From NCBI RefSeq assembly GCF_040939455.1, contig NC_134119.1, positions 71,503,381 through 71,567,380 of the forward strand: a DNA stretch of 64,000 nt, in the 5' to 3' direction. Below, piece after piece: positions 37,894-53,329 of the stretch. Below the pieces are notes generated by a model. The model worked only from the letters and a program-made list of their open reading frames with translations. It was not told where the DNA came from and did no database searches. Origin of the DNA: Microcebus murinus. Its lineage: Eukaryota; Chordata; Mammalia; Primates; Cheirogaleidae. Position 1 is the stretch's first letter. Each line of letters opens with the position of its first letter. A program made the translations under genes and the position numbers.

Positions 37894-38189
37894 CTCTAGA
37901 GGTTGTCACAACTGCCCTCTCCTCATGGTTACCTCCAAACCAACAATTACAAACGGCATCCAGGCCACAGGATTTGTCTCAGAAAGCCCTGCAGTCTTCC
38001 TTAGAAGGTCTTGGGCAGCAATGCAAATTACATCAAAACTGGAGTCAGAGCTATTTTCTGCCATCATATTGTCTTCTCTGAAGCACAGAAAAGTGGGGAC
38101 TCCCACAATATCTGTTGGCCCTTTCATGCTGGCAGAACACAACTATTTCCTCAATACAATCCACACAATAAACAGAACTCCCAAGACTA

Positions 38190-38959
38190 AAATTGGCTTA
38201 AATAATAGGCCTTTATTATCACATAAACATGAGCAATGTGAAATAGGCAGTTCCAGGGCTGGGTGGCTTAGAGATTGGGTACATCATGAGTATCACATAA
38301 GACCAAAAAATCCATGAAGGTACCTGCAGAACCCTTCCTGTGTTCTCTGGAACAAAATTGATTATTTCCATGCCAATTACATCAAAAGAGAGAAAATGAG
38401 GACCTCTGATCCTGTGAGACCACTCATGACTCCTAGGAACTGGGGCGAGAACACAGGTCTGCCTGTAATAAGTATGCTGGAGCTTTCATCACAATAGATA
38501 TATTTAAAAAGAAAAAAAAAAAAAAAAGTATGCTGGAGGGACACACACTGTACCACTCTGCCAGATGATGGTAATGAATGGCTCCTGCCCTGGCAAAGGC
38601 CTTTCGCTGTTTAGAAAGTGCAACCTGCCTCCTGAAAGCACCTCACATACTTGCCAATCACAAGGTATCTCCCCAGGTGGATGTCCCTACATAGGAAGTT
38701 CCACTTCTGACTGATGGTTCTTTTACAACAGCTACTCTCAGAGTTTTGCTCTGGTGTGAGCTGTTAGGCTGAACAAAGAGACAGTACATTCCCTGTCCTG
38801 CTAAGGACTCTGTCCAGAGAGAAATTTCTAATGACAGGTAAGGTTCAGCCTTTGGTAAAAGGCTTTCTTGCATATGCTGTCATCATAATCACTGTTAGTT
38901 CTCCAAGGTACCCTAAGTTTGGGGTGTTGGCCAAAGGGTTTCCCACATTCACCAAACCC
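38190..38959 (-). other. 3' untranslated region of zinc-finger unit 2
   Basis: AATAAA at 38212-38217 (- strand) in sequence homologous to the 3' end of unit 1. A ~44-bp poly-A-tailed insertion lies at 38483-38526. Right after the stop at 38960 the sequence still encodes decayed finger-like text (see findings). Confidence 0.65.
38483..38526 (+). mobile_element. Very short poly-A-tailed retro-insertion
   Basis: 44 bp ending TTAAAAAGAAAAAAA..., flanked by the perfect 12-bp duplication AGTATGCTGGAG (38471-38482, 38527-38538). Likely an extremely 5'-truncated L1-type insertion. Confidence 0.75.
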
Positions 38960-40086
38960 TTAAGGCTTTTCTCCAGCATGAATCCTCTGGTGCAGAACCA
39001 GTGTCTGTTTCCGGATGAACTCTCTACCACACTCACTGCATACATACAGCCTTTCTCCAGTGTGGACTTTCCAGTGCCTGATAAGGTTTGGCCTTTGGGT
39101 GAAGGCTTTCCCACACTTGCTGCAATCATAGGGCTTTTCTCCAGAGTGAACTTTCTGATGCTGAATGAGTTTAGAGATGCAACTAAAGGCTTTTCCACAT
39201 CTGCTACACTTGTAATCACTGCTGTGAATTCTCCAATGTACATTAAGGTGGTAACTTTGGCTAAAGGCCTTCCCACATTCACTGCACTTATAAGGCTTTT
39301 CTCCAGTGTGAGTTCGCTGATGCAGAACAAGTGTGTGTTTACGACTAAACTCCTTCCCACATTCACTGCATACATAAGGCCTGGCTCCTGTGTGAACTTC
39401 CTGGTGTCGAATGAGACTAGACTTACTGCTAAATAATTTCCCACATTCGCTGCACTCATAAGGCCTTTCTCCAGTGTGAACTGTCTGGTGTTTGAAGAGG
39501 TCATAGCTTTGGCTAAAGAATTTCCCACATTCACTACATTCATAAGGCCTTTCTCCAGTGTGGATTCTCTGATGCCGCACAAGTGTGTCTTTGCGGGTGA
39601 AGGCTTTCCCACAATTGGCACACTTGTGATACCTCTGTCCTGTGGGAAAGGCCCCCTCAAGCTTGGTGCTCTTATGGGGCTTCACCCTGCTGGGAGGGGT
39701 CTGGTGCTGAAGACCAGAGGTGGTTGAAAAGTTCACGCCACCTTCCCCACATGTGTGGATCTTCTCTGGCACACAGACTCTGCAGCTGTTCAAAGAGTCC
39801 CTACCCTCATCCCTTCTGAAGGGCTTCTCTCCACTGGGCTTCTGGTGCTGGTCAAAGTTTGTACTGAACCAGAATTGCTTCCCACATGCCCCACAGGTGC
39901 ATGGTTTCTGCCTGAATTTTTCCCTCTGGTATTCAGCCAGGTGTAAAGTATCTTTCAATGAAAGACTACACATGTCACATGGGTGGGTCTTCAGCTCTGC
40001 CATGGGTGTCATGGTCTGCAGCACTCGTTCCACAGAAACACTCTGCTCAGAAGGTGCCTCCTCATCTTCAGCTCCATGCCAACAAT
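38960..40086 (-). CDS. KRAB zinc-finger unit 2, final exon (8 C2H2 fingers)
   Basis: The acceptor CTTTCAG ends at 40087; exon start 40086 joins in frame to the KRAB-A exon (G|AT forms Asp) and reads CWHGAEDEEAPSEQ. The spacer keeps family landmarks THPCDMCSLSLKDTLHLAEYQ and CGACGKQFWFSTN, both degenerate fingers. Eight canonical fingers follow to the stop at 38960. Helix residues -1/3/6 are RTR, QDK, SSR, RTL, QHV, CKQ, QNR and RTL. Between fingers 5 and 6 the linker is shortened to SSD instead of the usual TGEKP type. The protein should be a nuclear DNA-binding repressor. The exon is fully open, unlike unit 1. It ends abruptly after HAGEKP, which suggests a premature stop. Similar to human 19q13.43 KRAB-ZNFs; orthologue not assigned. 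Confidence 0.9.
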
Positions 40087-40527
40087 CTGAAAGCACACAA
40101 ATGCTAATGAAATGCATGCTGACTTTGGTGGGAGGAGGCAGCCCCATGTTAATGTGTGTTGGACACACCCAGGAATGAGACTATTTTCAGGATGAAGGGC
40201 ATGATCAGGTGATCAGGTTCAGGAAGAGACCATTGTAAGGCACTGGGCCTCTGAACATTACACAAAGGCAAAATGAAGGGCAAAGATATGAGGGTAGAAC
40301 ACAGCAAATGGTTTCCAGGAGTACCTTGGCTGTTGGTGACAAATGAGTACTATGTAAAACACTTCCAGGCCCTGGAAAATCCATTTACAAGTGAGTGGTT
40401 GGTGTACAAAGGCTAAAGATATGTGCACATTACATGAACTTAAATGTAGGTCAACACTGCTGAAAAATACAGAGTAGTTGAAGGAACAGGTATGAGAGAC
40501 GCCAGAGAGGTCAAAATGTTGTATGGT

Positions 40528-40855
40528 GGCCGGGCGCGGTGGCTCATGCTTGTAATCCTAGCTCTCTGGGAGGCCGAGGCGGGCAGATTGCTTGAGGTCA
40601 GGAGTTCGAAACCAGCCTGAGCAAGAGCGAAACCCTGTCTCTACTATAAATAGAAAGAAATTAATTGGCCAACTAATATATATAGAAAAAAATTAGCCGG
40701 GTATGGTGGCGCATGCCAATAGTCCCAGCTACTGGGGAGGCTGAGGCAGCAGGATTGCTTGAGCCCAGGAGTTTGCTGTGAGCTAGGCTGACGCCACGGC
40801 ACTCACTCTAGCCTGGGCAACAAAGCGAGACTCTGTTTCAAAAAAAAAAAAAAAT
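40528..40855 (+). mobile_element. Alu-type SINE
   Basis: Sense Alu in the intron of unit 2, perfect duplication GTTGTATGG on both sides; absent from the corresponding intron of unit 1. Confidence 0.95.
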
Positions 40856-41162
40856 TGTTGTATGGCCACTGGCCTTGCAAACAAACGCTGGTGTGCACAG
40901 TTAAGGCTGCCGTTTGTGAACCCTGAAGTGATATCGTGCCATCCCCTGATGTTCACTCACCAGGTCCAGCTCCCATCTGGGCCTCTCTTTTTGTGGCTGG
41001 AGTCACATCTACCTGGTCCGGCTCTTCTCCTGGCTCCAGTTGTATGACTACATGTGACCTGGAAGATGCAATTCCTAAGGGTAAACCAGGATAGGTGAGC
41101 AGCCAGCACTGGCCCCAAGCAACCCACCCATGATGAACCACAGATAAGAAAAATAATTATCA

Positions 41163-42168
<1,006 letters not shown>

Positions 42169-42504
42169 GCCGGGCGCGGTGGCTCACGCCTGTAATCCTA
42201 GCACTCTGGGAGGCTGAGGCAGGCAGATTGCTGGAGGTCAGGAGTTTGGAAACCAGCCTGAGCAAGAGTGAGATCCCATCTCTACCATAAATAGAAACAA
42301 ATTAATTCACCAACTAATATATATTTAAAAAATTAGCCAGGCATGGTGGTGCATGCCTGTAGTCCCAGCTACTCGGGAGGCTGAGGCAGCAGGATTGCTT
42401 GAACCCAGGAGTTTAAGGTTGAGGTTGCTGTGAGCTAGGCTGACGCCACGGCACTCACTCTAGCCTGGGCAACAAAGCGAGACTCTGTCTCAAAAAAAAA
42501 AAAA
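42169..42504 (+). mobile_element. Alu-type SINE
   Basis: Sense full-length Alu with A-tail. Confidence 0.94.
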
Positions 42505-42995
42505 GTAAAATAGCTCTAATTGGCTTACATCAAATATTTCATTAAAAACAAAATAGAAAGTAACCTGTGAGTAACAGAAAGAGATGTAAAGAGGCAATAA
42601 GGGTGAAAATATATTTTTCATAAGAAAGGATCTTGTATGGCTTTTTTTGTCCTAAATGACTGGTTATTTAGGAAATGAGAAAGCTAGGATAAAAAAAACA
42701 AAGTTTTAGGCATGTTTGGTAGATGGTCTGTGCAAGTTGAAATAAAGTTTATAAAGGGAATTTAAGAAGGAATTTAGTATGTGATAAAATGAAGTTTTCT
42801 TAAAATATTAATTTGCTTTTATAAATATCTGCCCAAGGCTGTGTGAAATTTCTGAAGTAAGCCTTAATATACATTAGCAATAATTATTACATATACTAAA
42901 TTATGCATCACAAAAATAACCAAATCTCCATTACATCTGTAACCATGACTATTGTGGAATCTTTACCATCTGTGGATGGTTGTTTTCCTCTGAGT
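42505..42995. other. Unassigned A/T-rich intron DNA
   Basis: No feature recognised, apart from a possible continuation of the DNA-transposon copy near 42960-42990. Confidence 0.4.
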
Positions 42996-43311
<316 letters not shown>

Positions 43312-43451
43312 AACTTCACTATATTTGAATCAATGTAGGTTGTTGTACCATACTTTAAAAAAATAACACATCCCCTGAAAATAAGCCCTCGGGTGTCTTC
43401 TTGCGTAAAAATAAATATAAGACCCTGTCTTATTTTCAGGGAAACACGGTA
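43312..43451 (-). mobile_element. End fragment of TA-flanked DNA transposon
   Basis: The complement of the left ~140 bp of the element at 53861-55905, ending with terminal repeat 'cttattttcagggaaacacggta'. It sits just inside the first intron of unit 2, about 240 bp from the exon. Confidence 0.8.
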
Positions 43452-43499
43452 AGAAGGACCCCCGGGTGTCTGGAACGCTTACAGTCCGCTCGCACCTGG

Positions 43500-44060
43500 A
43501 AACCTTACCTGCACCGTTCCCTCAGCCTGTGATTCTCTCCCCCAATCACACTGGCTGTCAGAAACAGGAACCCCACCTGAGTGCGTCACTGCCCCGACAC
43601 AAAGGCTGCAGCGACGTGACCACTTATTCGGGGTCTGGCCACTCGGAGTTGGGGACAAGGGCGGCTGAGGGCCAGGGGGACGCAGCACCCACCCGCGCCG
43701 GGCCCAGGAGCTCCGCCGCAGCCACTGCACTCCGTAGACTAGGAGAGACCGGGGGCGGCGGGCGTCTAGGCCGGGGACGCAGGCACTTCCGCTTCCGCTT
43801 CGCCTCCGACACGCCTCTGTGCGGTAGGGACAACATCCTCCCCACGCTTCCCCGATACTCTCACCGGGAAGGACGCAGCATCCCTTAGGCCCTGCCGCAT
43901 ATACCCCTCACAAGACCCAACAAGATGTCCGCCGAGGAGGACCCGGAAGTCCCGCCCAGGCATCATCTGCAGGCGGAAATGCCTCTCTTCTGGGCCCTCA
44001 TTGGAGGTACAGCGCGTAGCCTTCTGGGTAGTGTAGTTCCCACTGAGCCATCCGCCAAGG
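43500..44060 (-). promoter_or_regulatory. CpG-rich promoter of zinc-finger unit 2
   Basis: CpG-rich, TATA-less. Reading leftward: ZNF143-like AACTACACTACCCAGAAGGC (44020-44039), a CCAAT box (43999-44003) and an ETS-like GACTTCCGGG near 43944. The order matches promoters 1 and 3. Confidence 0.78.
43693..43836 (-). CDS. First exon of zinc-finger unit 2: usual start lost, upstream ATG in frame
   Basis: The exon ends with donor CGG|GTGGGT (43693). Exactly 33 nt before the donor, where unit 1 has its ATG, unit 2 reads GTG (43723-43725) followed by AAAELLGPAR, the expected KRAB-ZNF leader. An ATG at 43836 lies 37 codons upstream in the same frame with no stop between. It would add a basic, proline-rich N-terminus (EAKRKRK, RRPPPP). 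Whether the transcript includes 43836 is unknown, but the promoter motifs at 43.94-44.04 kb make it plausible. Alternatives: GTG initiation, a KRAB-less protein from an ATG in the finger exon, or loss of function. Confidence 0.65.
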
Positions 44061-44325
44061 AGTGGCTTCATGGCCTGGGCTCTTTGGAAAAGACTAAGTG
44101 CCAGGGCCAGGCACTTAGTCTTTTGGCAAATAGTAACACAACTTTCAGAGGACTGGCGAGACTTCTCCTCCTAAAAGGCCTGCATCTGGAGTGTAGTCTG
44201 CACCAATTGCAGAAATATTGAGACATTTCAGATATTCCTCAAAGCCAAGGCCAAATGGACACACCACACTACAATGTCTGTGTCCACTTGTATAGCTGGG
44301 AGCTTTTCGTTTTCTGGTTTTTGGG

Positions 44326-44907
<582 letters not shown>

Positions 44908-45310
44908 GCCAGGCGTGGTGGCTCACACCTATAATCCTAGCACTCTGGGAGGCTGAGGCAGGCAGATTGATCGAGGTCAGGAGTTCAAAACCAGCCTGAG
45001 CAAGAGGGAGACGCCGTCTGTACTAAAAATAGAAAGATTCATATGTGGTATTGGGTTAAAAAGAAAAAAAAAAAAAAAAAAGAATTAAAAAAAAAAAAAA
45101 TAAAAATAAAAATAGAAAGAAATTAATTGGCCAACTAATATATATATATAGAAAAAAATAGCCAGGCATGGTGGCACATGCCTGTAGTCCCAGCTACTTG
45201 GAAGGCTGATGCAGGAGGATTGCTTGAGCCAGGAGTTTGAGGTTGCTGTGAGCTAGGCTGACACCACAGCACTCACTCTAGCCTGGACAACAAAGCAAGA
45301 CCTTTCATAA
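44908..45310 (+). mobile_element. Alu-type SINE split by a tiny retro-insertion
   Basis: Sense Alu interrupted at 45038-45107 by 70 bp ('ttcatatgtggtattgggttaaaaag' plus A-rich) flanked by a 13-bp duplication AAAAATAGAAAGA of Alu sequence (45025-45037, 45108-45120). Confidence 0.9.
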
Positions 45311-45822
45311 AAGGAATGCAGGCTATCTGAATGACATTTCCTGCCTGGACAGTGTCTGTCATTGTCACAGTCAGATAATATGTTCAAAATGGTTCATGGT
45401 TGAGATAAATGGTTAGGACACCATTAGGTCATCTTGCTGTGAAGTGATTACTATTTAACCTGAGGTGGTTATTATTTAACCATTGTAGGTACCCTGTCTG
45501 CATTGGGAGTTGAGATTATCCCTGAAAAAAATCCTGAAAGTTATTAATAGCAATTCCATAGTTATCTGAAAATCGTGGAGGAAATAGCTCCAGTGAAATA
45601 TTTGTAACAGATGTAAAAAGTTAAGCTTTTTAAACTTTTGTGAAGTTTGAGTCCGAGTACTGAACTATGAGAAGTGAAAGAATGAAGCAACATGGTTGTA
45701 TTGAAATCTTGACCACATTTTGTCTACAAAATTTGATTATAATTTTTTTCTAAAAATGTTGAGCAATTGGAGGGACAGGTGAAGATATCAGATATCAGAA
45801 TGATAAAAATCAATAGCAAAGG
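45311..45822. other. Unassigned A/T-rich DNA
   Basis: No feature recognised. Confidence 0.45.
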
Positions 45823-46166
<344 letters not shown>

Positions 46167-46826
46167 AATCAATAGCAAAGCATGAATAATTCACTCTTCT
46201 AACAGTGTTCAATGAGCACCTACCAGTTCCTGCTGGATAGTTCCAGGCACTATCTTAGTTGCATGGGAGACATTTAATAGAGTTTCCAGGAGTCCTGTTT
46301 ATACACTACACGTCCTGCATTTAACTTTTGTCTTGCATCCTGCTTTGACTTTGTCAGGATACTGTAAATATTTTGTACTCAACATTTTCCAATATACTAC
46401 TAAAATTCAGCAGTTAGAGCTATTTTTTCATCACAGTAATTGGCACTTAACTCATTTAAATGGCAACAGTAAATGAAAATCATATTTCACAAACAGAACA
46501 AAGCCTATGGTTTCTCCTACAGGTTTGGCTAAGAGAAGACTAAGATGAGGTGCTGAGAACTTAAAATGCTTATTCTTTCAAATTCAAGAAAGGAAAAGAC
46601 TGTTCTTTTCACAAAGCCCTTAACAACTTATCCCAATTAATTTGTGATAACTACAGATCAGTACACATGCTCTAAAATCAGCCCACCAGTAACAGACTTA
46701 CTCCAGTACTACACTTCTGAAAGGTATCAAATCAATACCGCTACCAAGTTTCTGAAAAATCAACCAATTGGTAATGAAACTAAGTCCAGAAAGCTAATCT
46801 TTAGAGTTGAATGTGATGAAAAAAAA
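46167..46826. other. Unassigned A/T-rich DNA
   Basis: 'caatgagcacctaccagttcctgctggatagttccaggcac' (46210-46250) resembles a common ancient LINE/SINE motif; nothing else recognised. Confidence 0.4.
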
Positions 46827-46912
46827 AAGGAAGGAAGGAAGGAAGGAAGGAAGGAAGGAAGGAAGGAAGGAAGGAAGGAAGGAAGGAAGGAAGGAAGGGA
46901 GGGAGGGAGGGA
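46827..46912. repeat. (GGAA)n microsatellite
   Basis: About 20 GGAA/AAGG units followed by GGGA units; a second (GA)n run is at 46943-46959. Open frames across it are artefacts of the repeat. Confidence 0.97.
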
Positions 46913-47159
46913 AATTGGAGTTGAATATGATAAAAAAAAAAAAGAGAGAGAGAGAGAGAACAGTAGCCTTATTCTAGTGACCATACTGGCAGAGCCAAAA
47001 GTTCTTCTGACCTTAAAGATTCCCACTTTTGAAAGTACACCAAGTCCTGAATACCAAATTTCCTAAAACCCTACGTAAGACAAGCTCTAGCTTTGTTCAT
47101 GGAGACTGTGCCTTACAAATACGGCTCCTCATTGCAAGCAAACAGGAAATTCACCTTTA

Positions 47160-47610
47160 CTTTGCATAAAATATTTCCTATTGCTGCTGTAATAAATTTA
47201 GTGGCTTGAAACAATAGAAATGTATTCTCTTATAATTATGGAGGCTAAGAGTCTGAGTCTTAAGATGCTAACATCAAGGTAAGAGCTGGACTGGTTCTCT
47301 CTGTAGTCTCCTGGGGAGAATCCTTGCCTTGCCTTTTCCAGCTTCTGGCGGCTGCACCAGCCTGCGTCTCTCATCGCTTTGCCTCTCCTCTTCTGCAGTC
47401 ATATATCCCTCTGCCTCCATCTTGTGAAGACACCTGTGATTATATTTAGGGCCCACCAGATAATCCATAATAATCACCCCATTTCAAACCTCTTAATTTA
47501 ACCACATCTGCAAAATCCTTTTTGCCATATAAAGTAAAATTTACAAATCCCAGGGATTAAGAATTGATATCTGGATATCTTTTTCAACCTACCATAGATA
47601 TTAAGTTTAA
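47160..47610 (-). mobile_element. Ancient MLT1-like LTR
   Basis: The + strand reads 'attgctgctgtaataaatttagtggcttgaaacaatagaaatgtattctc', through 'gattatatttagggcccaccagataatccataataatc' to 'tttttcaacctaccata', a familiar old MaLR-type LTR in antisense. Family name from memory. Confidence 0.6.
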
Positions 47611-47811
47611 TTTACTATTAGGTCAAAACTGTGACCCTTTTATTTATTTATTTATTTTTTCATATAGACCTTGGAGAATGATGTGTAACCCTTTTAAAGT
47701 GTCAGTTCATGTGTGCTATTAGCTGTGAGTTTGGACTAGCTAATGATAGAGGCTGTGGCAGATGCTAAGATGTGAGATTATAAAATGCAATCTTTTCTAT
47801 TTATTTATTTA

Positions 47812-48122
47812 TTCTGAGATAGGGTCTCACTTTATCACCCAGGCTAGACTGCAGTGGCATCATCATAGCTCACTACAACCTCAAACTCCTGAGTTCAAGT
47901 GATCCTCCTGCCTCAGCCTCCAAAGATGAGGAATTCTTATGGAAGTCTCATAAGCTGGGACTACAGGTGCACACCACCGTACCTGGCTAATTTTTGCATT
48001 TTTTGTAGAGCCGGGGTCTCACTATGTTGCTTAGGCTGGTCTTGAACCCCTGGCCTCAAGTGATCCCCCTGCCTTTGTCCCCCAAAGTGCTAGGATTACA
48101 AACATGAGCCACCATGCTTGAG
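47812..48122 (-). mobile_element. Older Alu-type SINE with 31-bp insert
   Basis: Antisense dimeric Alu; 'gatgaggaattcttatggaagtctcataagc' interrupts the 'gtagctgggactacagg' box. Confidence 0.86.
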
Positions 48123-48330
48123 CAAATCTTTTCAATTCTTGTGTTGATTGCTATTATCTATTTTTGTGACAATGATGTCACAAGTAATACAAAAAAGTTA
48201 CTTGATGAGTATACTATGAAAACGTTTTTAATGTGCACACATGGAAAAAATGTGGACAATATGAATCCAAAAAGGAGAACAAATATTGTAGAGATAACAC
48301 ATTTAGAAATAAAAATTTCACATAAAGACA

Positions 48331-48671
48331 CTTTTTTTTTTTTTTGAGACAGAGTCTCACTCTGTTGCCCGGACTAGAGTGCCATGGTATCAGCCATGAG
48401 GTTGAGATTGCTCACAGCAACCTCAAAAGTCCTGGGCTCAAGTGATCTTCCTGCCTCAGCCTCCGAGTAGCTGGGACTACAGACATGCGCCACCATGCCC
48501 GGCTAATTTTTTCTATATATTTTCAGTTGGCCAATTAATTTCTTTCTGTTTTTAGTAGAGAGTAGGTCTGGCTCTTGTTCAGGCTGGTTTCGAACTCCTG
48601 ACCCTGAGTGATCCTCCCACCTCGGCCTCCCAGAGTGCTAGGATTACAGGTGTGAGCCACCGTGCCCGGCC
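48331..48671 (-). mobile_element. Alu-type SINE
   Basis: Antisense Alu, poly-T head, ends 'gagccaccgtgcccggcc'. Confidence 0.93.
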
Positions 48672-48740
48672 TTATGACAGATTATTGAAAAGAAACAACT
48701 TGAAGAACAAGGAAAAAGTAAATTAAAAAATCTATCAGTA

Positions 48741-49075
<335 letters not shown>

Positions 49076-49640
49076 TCTATCAGTAATACAGGAAAATGAA
49101 TAAGGGTTGACTCAGATGTCTCAGTGTAAAAATGAATGCAGTATTAATATCATTACATTCAATGTGTTAAAAGATTGAGAATAAAGCAAAAACTTTGGCA
49201 CATTCCTTAAAAGTTTTTCCACATATAGGCTTCTTCGATAGAAATATTTGAGAAAATAAGTGAATTTTAAAAAATGAAAGTGAGATTCTAGAGTAAATAC
49301 AAAAAGTGAAGGTAACAAAACATGTTGTGTTTATTACTGCCCCCCAAAACAAAAATAAAACATAGAAAATAAAAAAATACATTCTTGATAGCAACAGTTA
49401 TTAACTTGATGTGATTCATGGCATTGCAAGAAAACATGAATTAGAGAATGTGTTAGGACATTTGTTTGGGCAGTTCAGAGGGTATTTAATATAATAAGCA
49501 CTAAAATCCCACAGTGCTTTGAACCTGAGAGGTTGCTTCTAAATATCTTAATTAAACCTAAACAATCAGTTTAATGTACAGATTGTAGCAATTTCTCTAA
49601 GAGCGATTACTACTACAGGGAAGAAGCTGTGATGTTGGCA
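49076..49640. other. Unassigned A/T-rich DNA
   Basis: No feature recognised. Confidence 0.45.
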
Positions 49641-49870
49641 CAGGGCCACATCAGTTCCCTAGGATCGCCGTTACAGAGCACCACAAACTATGCGGCGTGA
49701 GCAACGCAGACTCATCGTCTCACAGGGCAGAAGCTAGAGGTCCCGCGTGAAGGTGTTAGAGGGTCAGGTCATTCTGAGGCGGCGGACACTGAGGTGGATC
49801 TGTTCCATTCCTCTCTTAGCTTCGAGCAGCCTCAGGCATTCCTTGGCTTGTAGATAGTGTTCTTTCTCCT
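49640..49870 (-). mobile_element. Probable old LTR fragment
   Basis: 'ccctaggatcgccgttacagagcaccacaaactatgcggcgtgagcaacgcag' and 'tctcacagggcagaagctagagg' follow the same general pattern as the LTR at 47160-47610. Weak. Confidence 0.4.
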
Positions 49871-49952
49871 TGTACCCTTTCTTCATCTTCTTTCTATGTA
49901 TGTCCATCTCTGTGTCCATATTCCCCCCTTTCTTTTCTTATTTATCCTTTTT

Positions 49953-50027
49953 TTTTTTAATTTTTTTTATTTTGGCATATTATGGGGGTACAGATTTTAA
50001 GGTTTCAATAAATGCCCATTTCCCCCC
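49953..50027 (-). mobile_element. 5'-truncated L1 3' end (about 75 bp)
   Basis: 'attttttttattttggcatattatgggggtacagattttaaggtttcaataaatgccc' is the complement of the typical strepsirrhine L1 3' end. Flanked by CTTATTTATCCTTTT at 49937 and 50028. Confidence 0.82.
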
Positions 50028-50039
50028 CTTATTTATCCT

Positions 50040-50369
<330 letters not shown>

Positions 50370-50487
50370 TACAATCATCTTTTCAGTTACAATATTTCAC
50401 ATTCTCAAAGGAGTCCCAGCTATACAAATGTCAGCTTTCTTTTTATTATTATTATTTTTTTAATTTTTATTTATTTATTTATTTATT

Positions 50488-50788
50488 GAGACAGCTTAAT
50501 TGCCCAGGCTAGAGTGAGTGCCGTGGTGTCAGCCTTGCTCACAGCAACCTCAAACTCCTAGGCTCAAGCAATCCTCCTACCTCAGCCTCCCCAGTAGCTG
50601 GGACTACAGGCATGCCCAGCTAATTTTTTCTATATATATCAGATGGCAAATTAATTTGTTTCTATTTATAGTAGAGACGGGGTCTCACTCTTGCTCAGGC
50701 TGCTTTTGAACTCCTGACCTTGAGCAATCCGCCCACCTCGGCCTCCCAGAGTGCTAGGATTACAGGCGTGAGCCACCACGCCCGGCCT
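50488..50788 (-). mobile_element. Alu-type SINE, first of a tandem pair
   Basis: Antisense Alu preceded by (TTA)n/(TTTA)n; middle slightly damaged. Confidence 0.92.
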
Positions 50789-50798
50789 ATTATTATTT

Positions 50799-52016
<1,218 letters not shown>

Positions 52017-52300
52017 AGACTGGGTATGGTGGCTCACACCTGTAATTCTAGCACTTTGGGAAGCCAAGGCAGGAGGATGGCTTAAGGCCAGGAGTTCAAA
52101 ACCATCCTGGGCAATAGTGAGACCCTCATCTCTACAAAAAAAATTTAAAAATTAGTAGGACATGATGGTGCATGCCTGTAGGCCCAGCTCCTAGGGAGTC
52201 TGCAGCAGGAGGATAGCTTGAGCCCAGTAGTTTGAGGCTCCAGTGAGCTAAGATGATGCCACTGCGCTCTATCCAGGTTGACAGAGTGACACCCCAGTAT
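52017..52300 (+). mobile_element. Older Alu-type SINE
   Basis: Sense dimeric Alu with 'aattctagcactttgggaagccaaggcaggaggatggcttaaggcc', lacking the lemur A/T middle. Confidence 0.87.
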
Positions 52301-52828
52301 CTCAGGGTTGATGGCACCCTTTGCATACATGCTTCACTTTTGAACGGTCTAGCCACTGTCTCCTAAAAACAGCATTTATGTCCTTATTCTTTTCAAGATT
52401 GACATCAGATTCCTAAAATAGCAGCATTTATGTTAGGATATCAAGTAAGAGACATTAAATAAGTAAAAAAATTTTCTTAATGAATTAGACACAATAATTA
52501 ACTACACAGGCAGGAGTGATATTTTACTCACAGGAGAATCACAAATGATCCATCTTTTTACTCTTCTGGCAAGGTGGCCTGACATCTCTCCACTACCTTG
52601 CTTGTCATGTCTCAGTCCCCGTTATTTTTTCTCACTGATGAAACACATAGATTGGCGGGGAGGGGAAAACTCTAAAGCTTCAGAGTCCCTGGACTTGAAC
52701 TACAATATGATCATTTTAGCTTCAGGGTCCAGCGGGCTCGTCTTGTGTTGGAATAACTTTGGAATGATATGTGCCTTTGGATTCGAGACCACTGGAAGAC
52801 GCTCAAATGATATATATTTTTTCTTTCT
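52301..52828. other. Unassigned DNA
   Basis: No feature recognised. Confidence 0.45.
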
Positions 52829-53135
52829 TTTTTTTTTTTTTTCCAGACAGAGTCTCACTCTGTTGCCCCGGCTAGAGTGCTGTGGTGTCAGCCTAGCTCA
52901 CAGCAACCTCCAACTCCTGGGCTCAAACGATCCTCCTGCCTCAGCCTCCAACAGAGTAGCTGGGACTACAGGCATGCGCCACCATGCCCAGCTAATTTAT
53001 TCTATATATTTTTTTAGTTGGCCAATTAACTTCTTTCTATGTTTAGTAGAGACAGGGTCCTGCTCTTGCTCAAGCTGGTTTCGAACTCCTGATCTTGAGC
53101 AATCCTCCTGCCTAGGCCTCCCAGAGTGCTGGGAT
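52829..53135 (-). mobile_element. Alu-type SINE, truncated
   Basis: Antisense Alu whose promoter end stops at 'agtgctgggatt'. Confidence 0.9.
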
Positions 53136-53329
53136 TCAAATTATATTTTTAGCTTTTGAGAGCACGCTGAGTTTCAAGGAGTCTGGCAGAATGCGTTCCC
53201 TAACACTTTGGCTGATCAGATGCAGATGACACTCCACAGAAAGATGAGTAAGACCTTTTATTCCATCACAAAAGGGCAACACCCCTCCTTTGTCCTAGGA
53301 CCTGGGTGTGCCCTTTTCCAGCGCCCCTT

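Noticed and set aside
38831..39436. 201-codon + strand open frame across zinc-finger unit 2
   Set aside because: Antisense shadow of the finger repeats: its own 28-residue periodicity ([12 protein letters not shown]) simply reflects the 84-bp finger unit.
46644..47066. 140-codon frame rich in KEGR repeats
   Set aside because: Produced by the (GGAA)n microsatellite at 46827-46912; no start context or domain.
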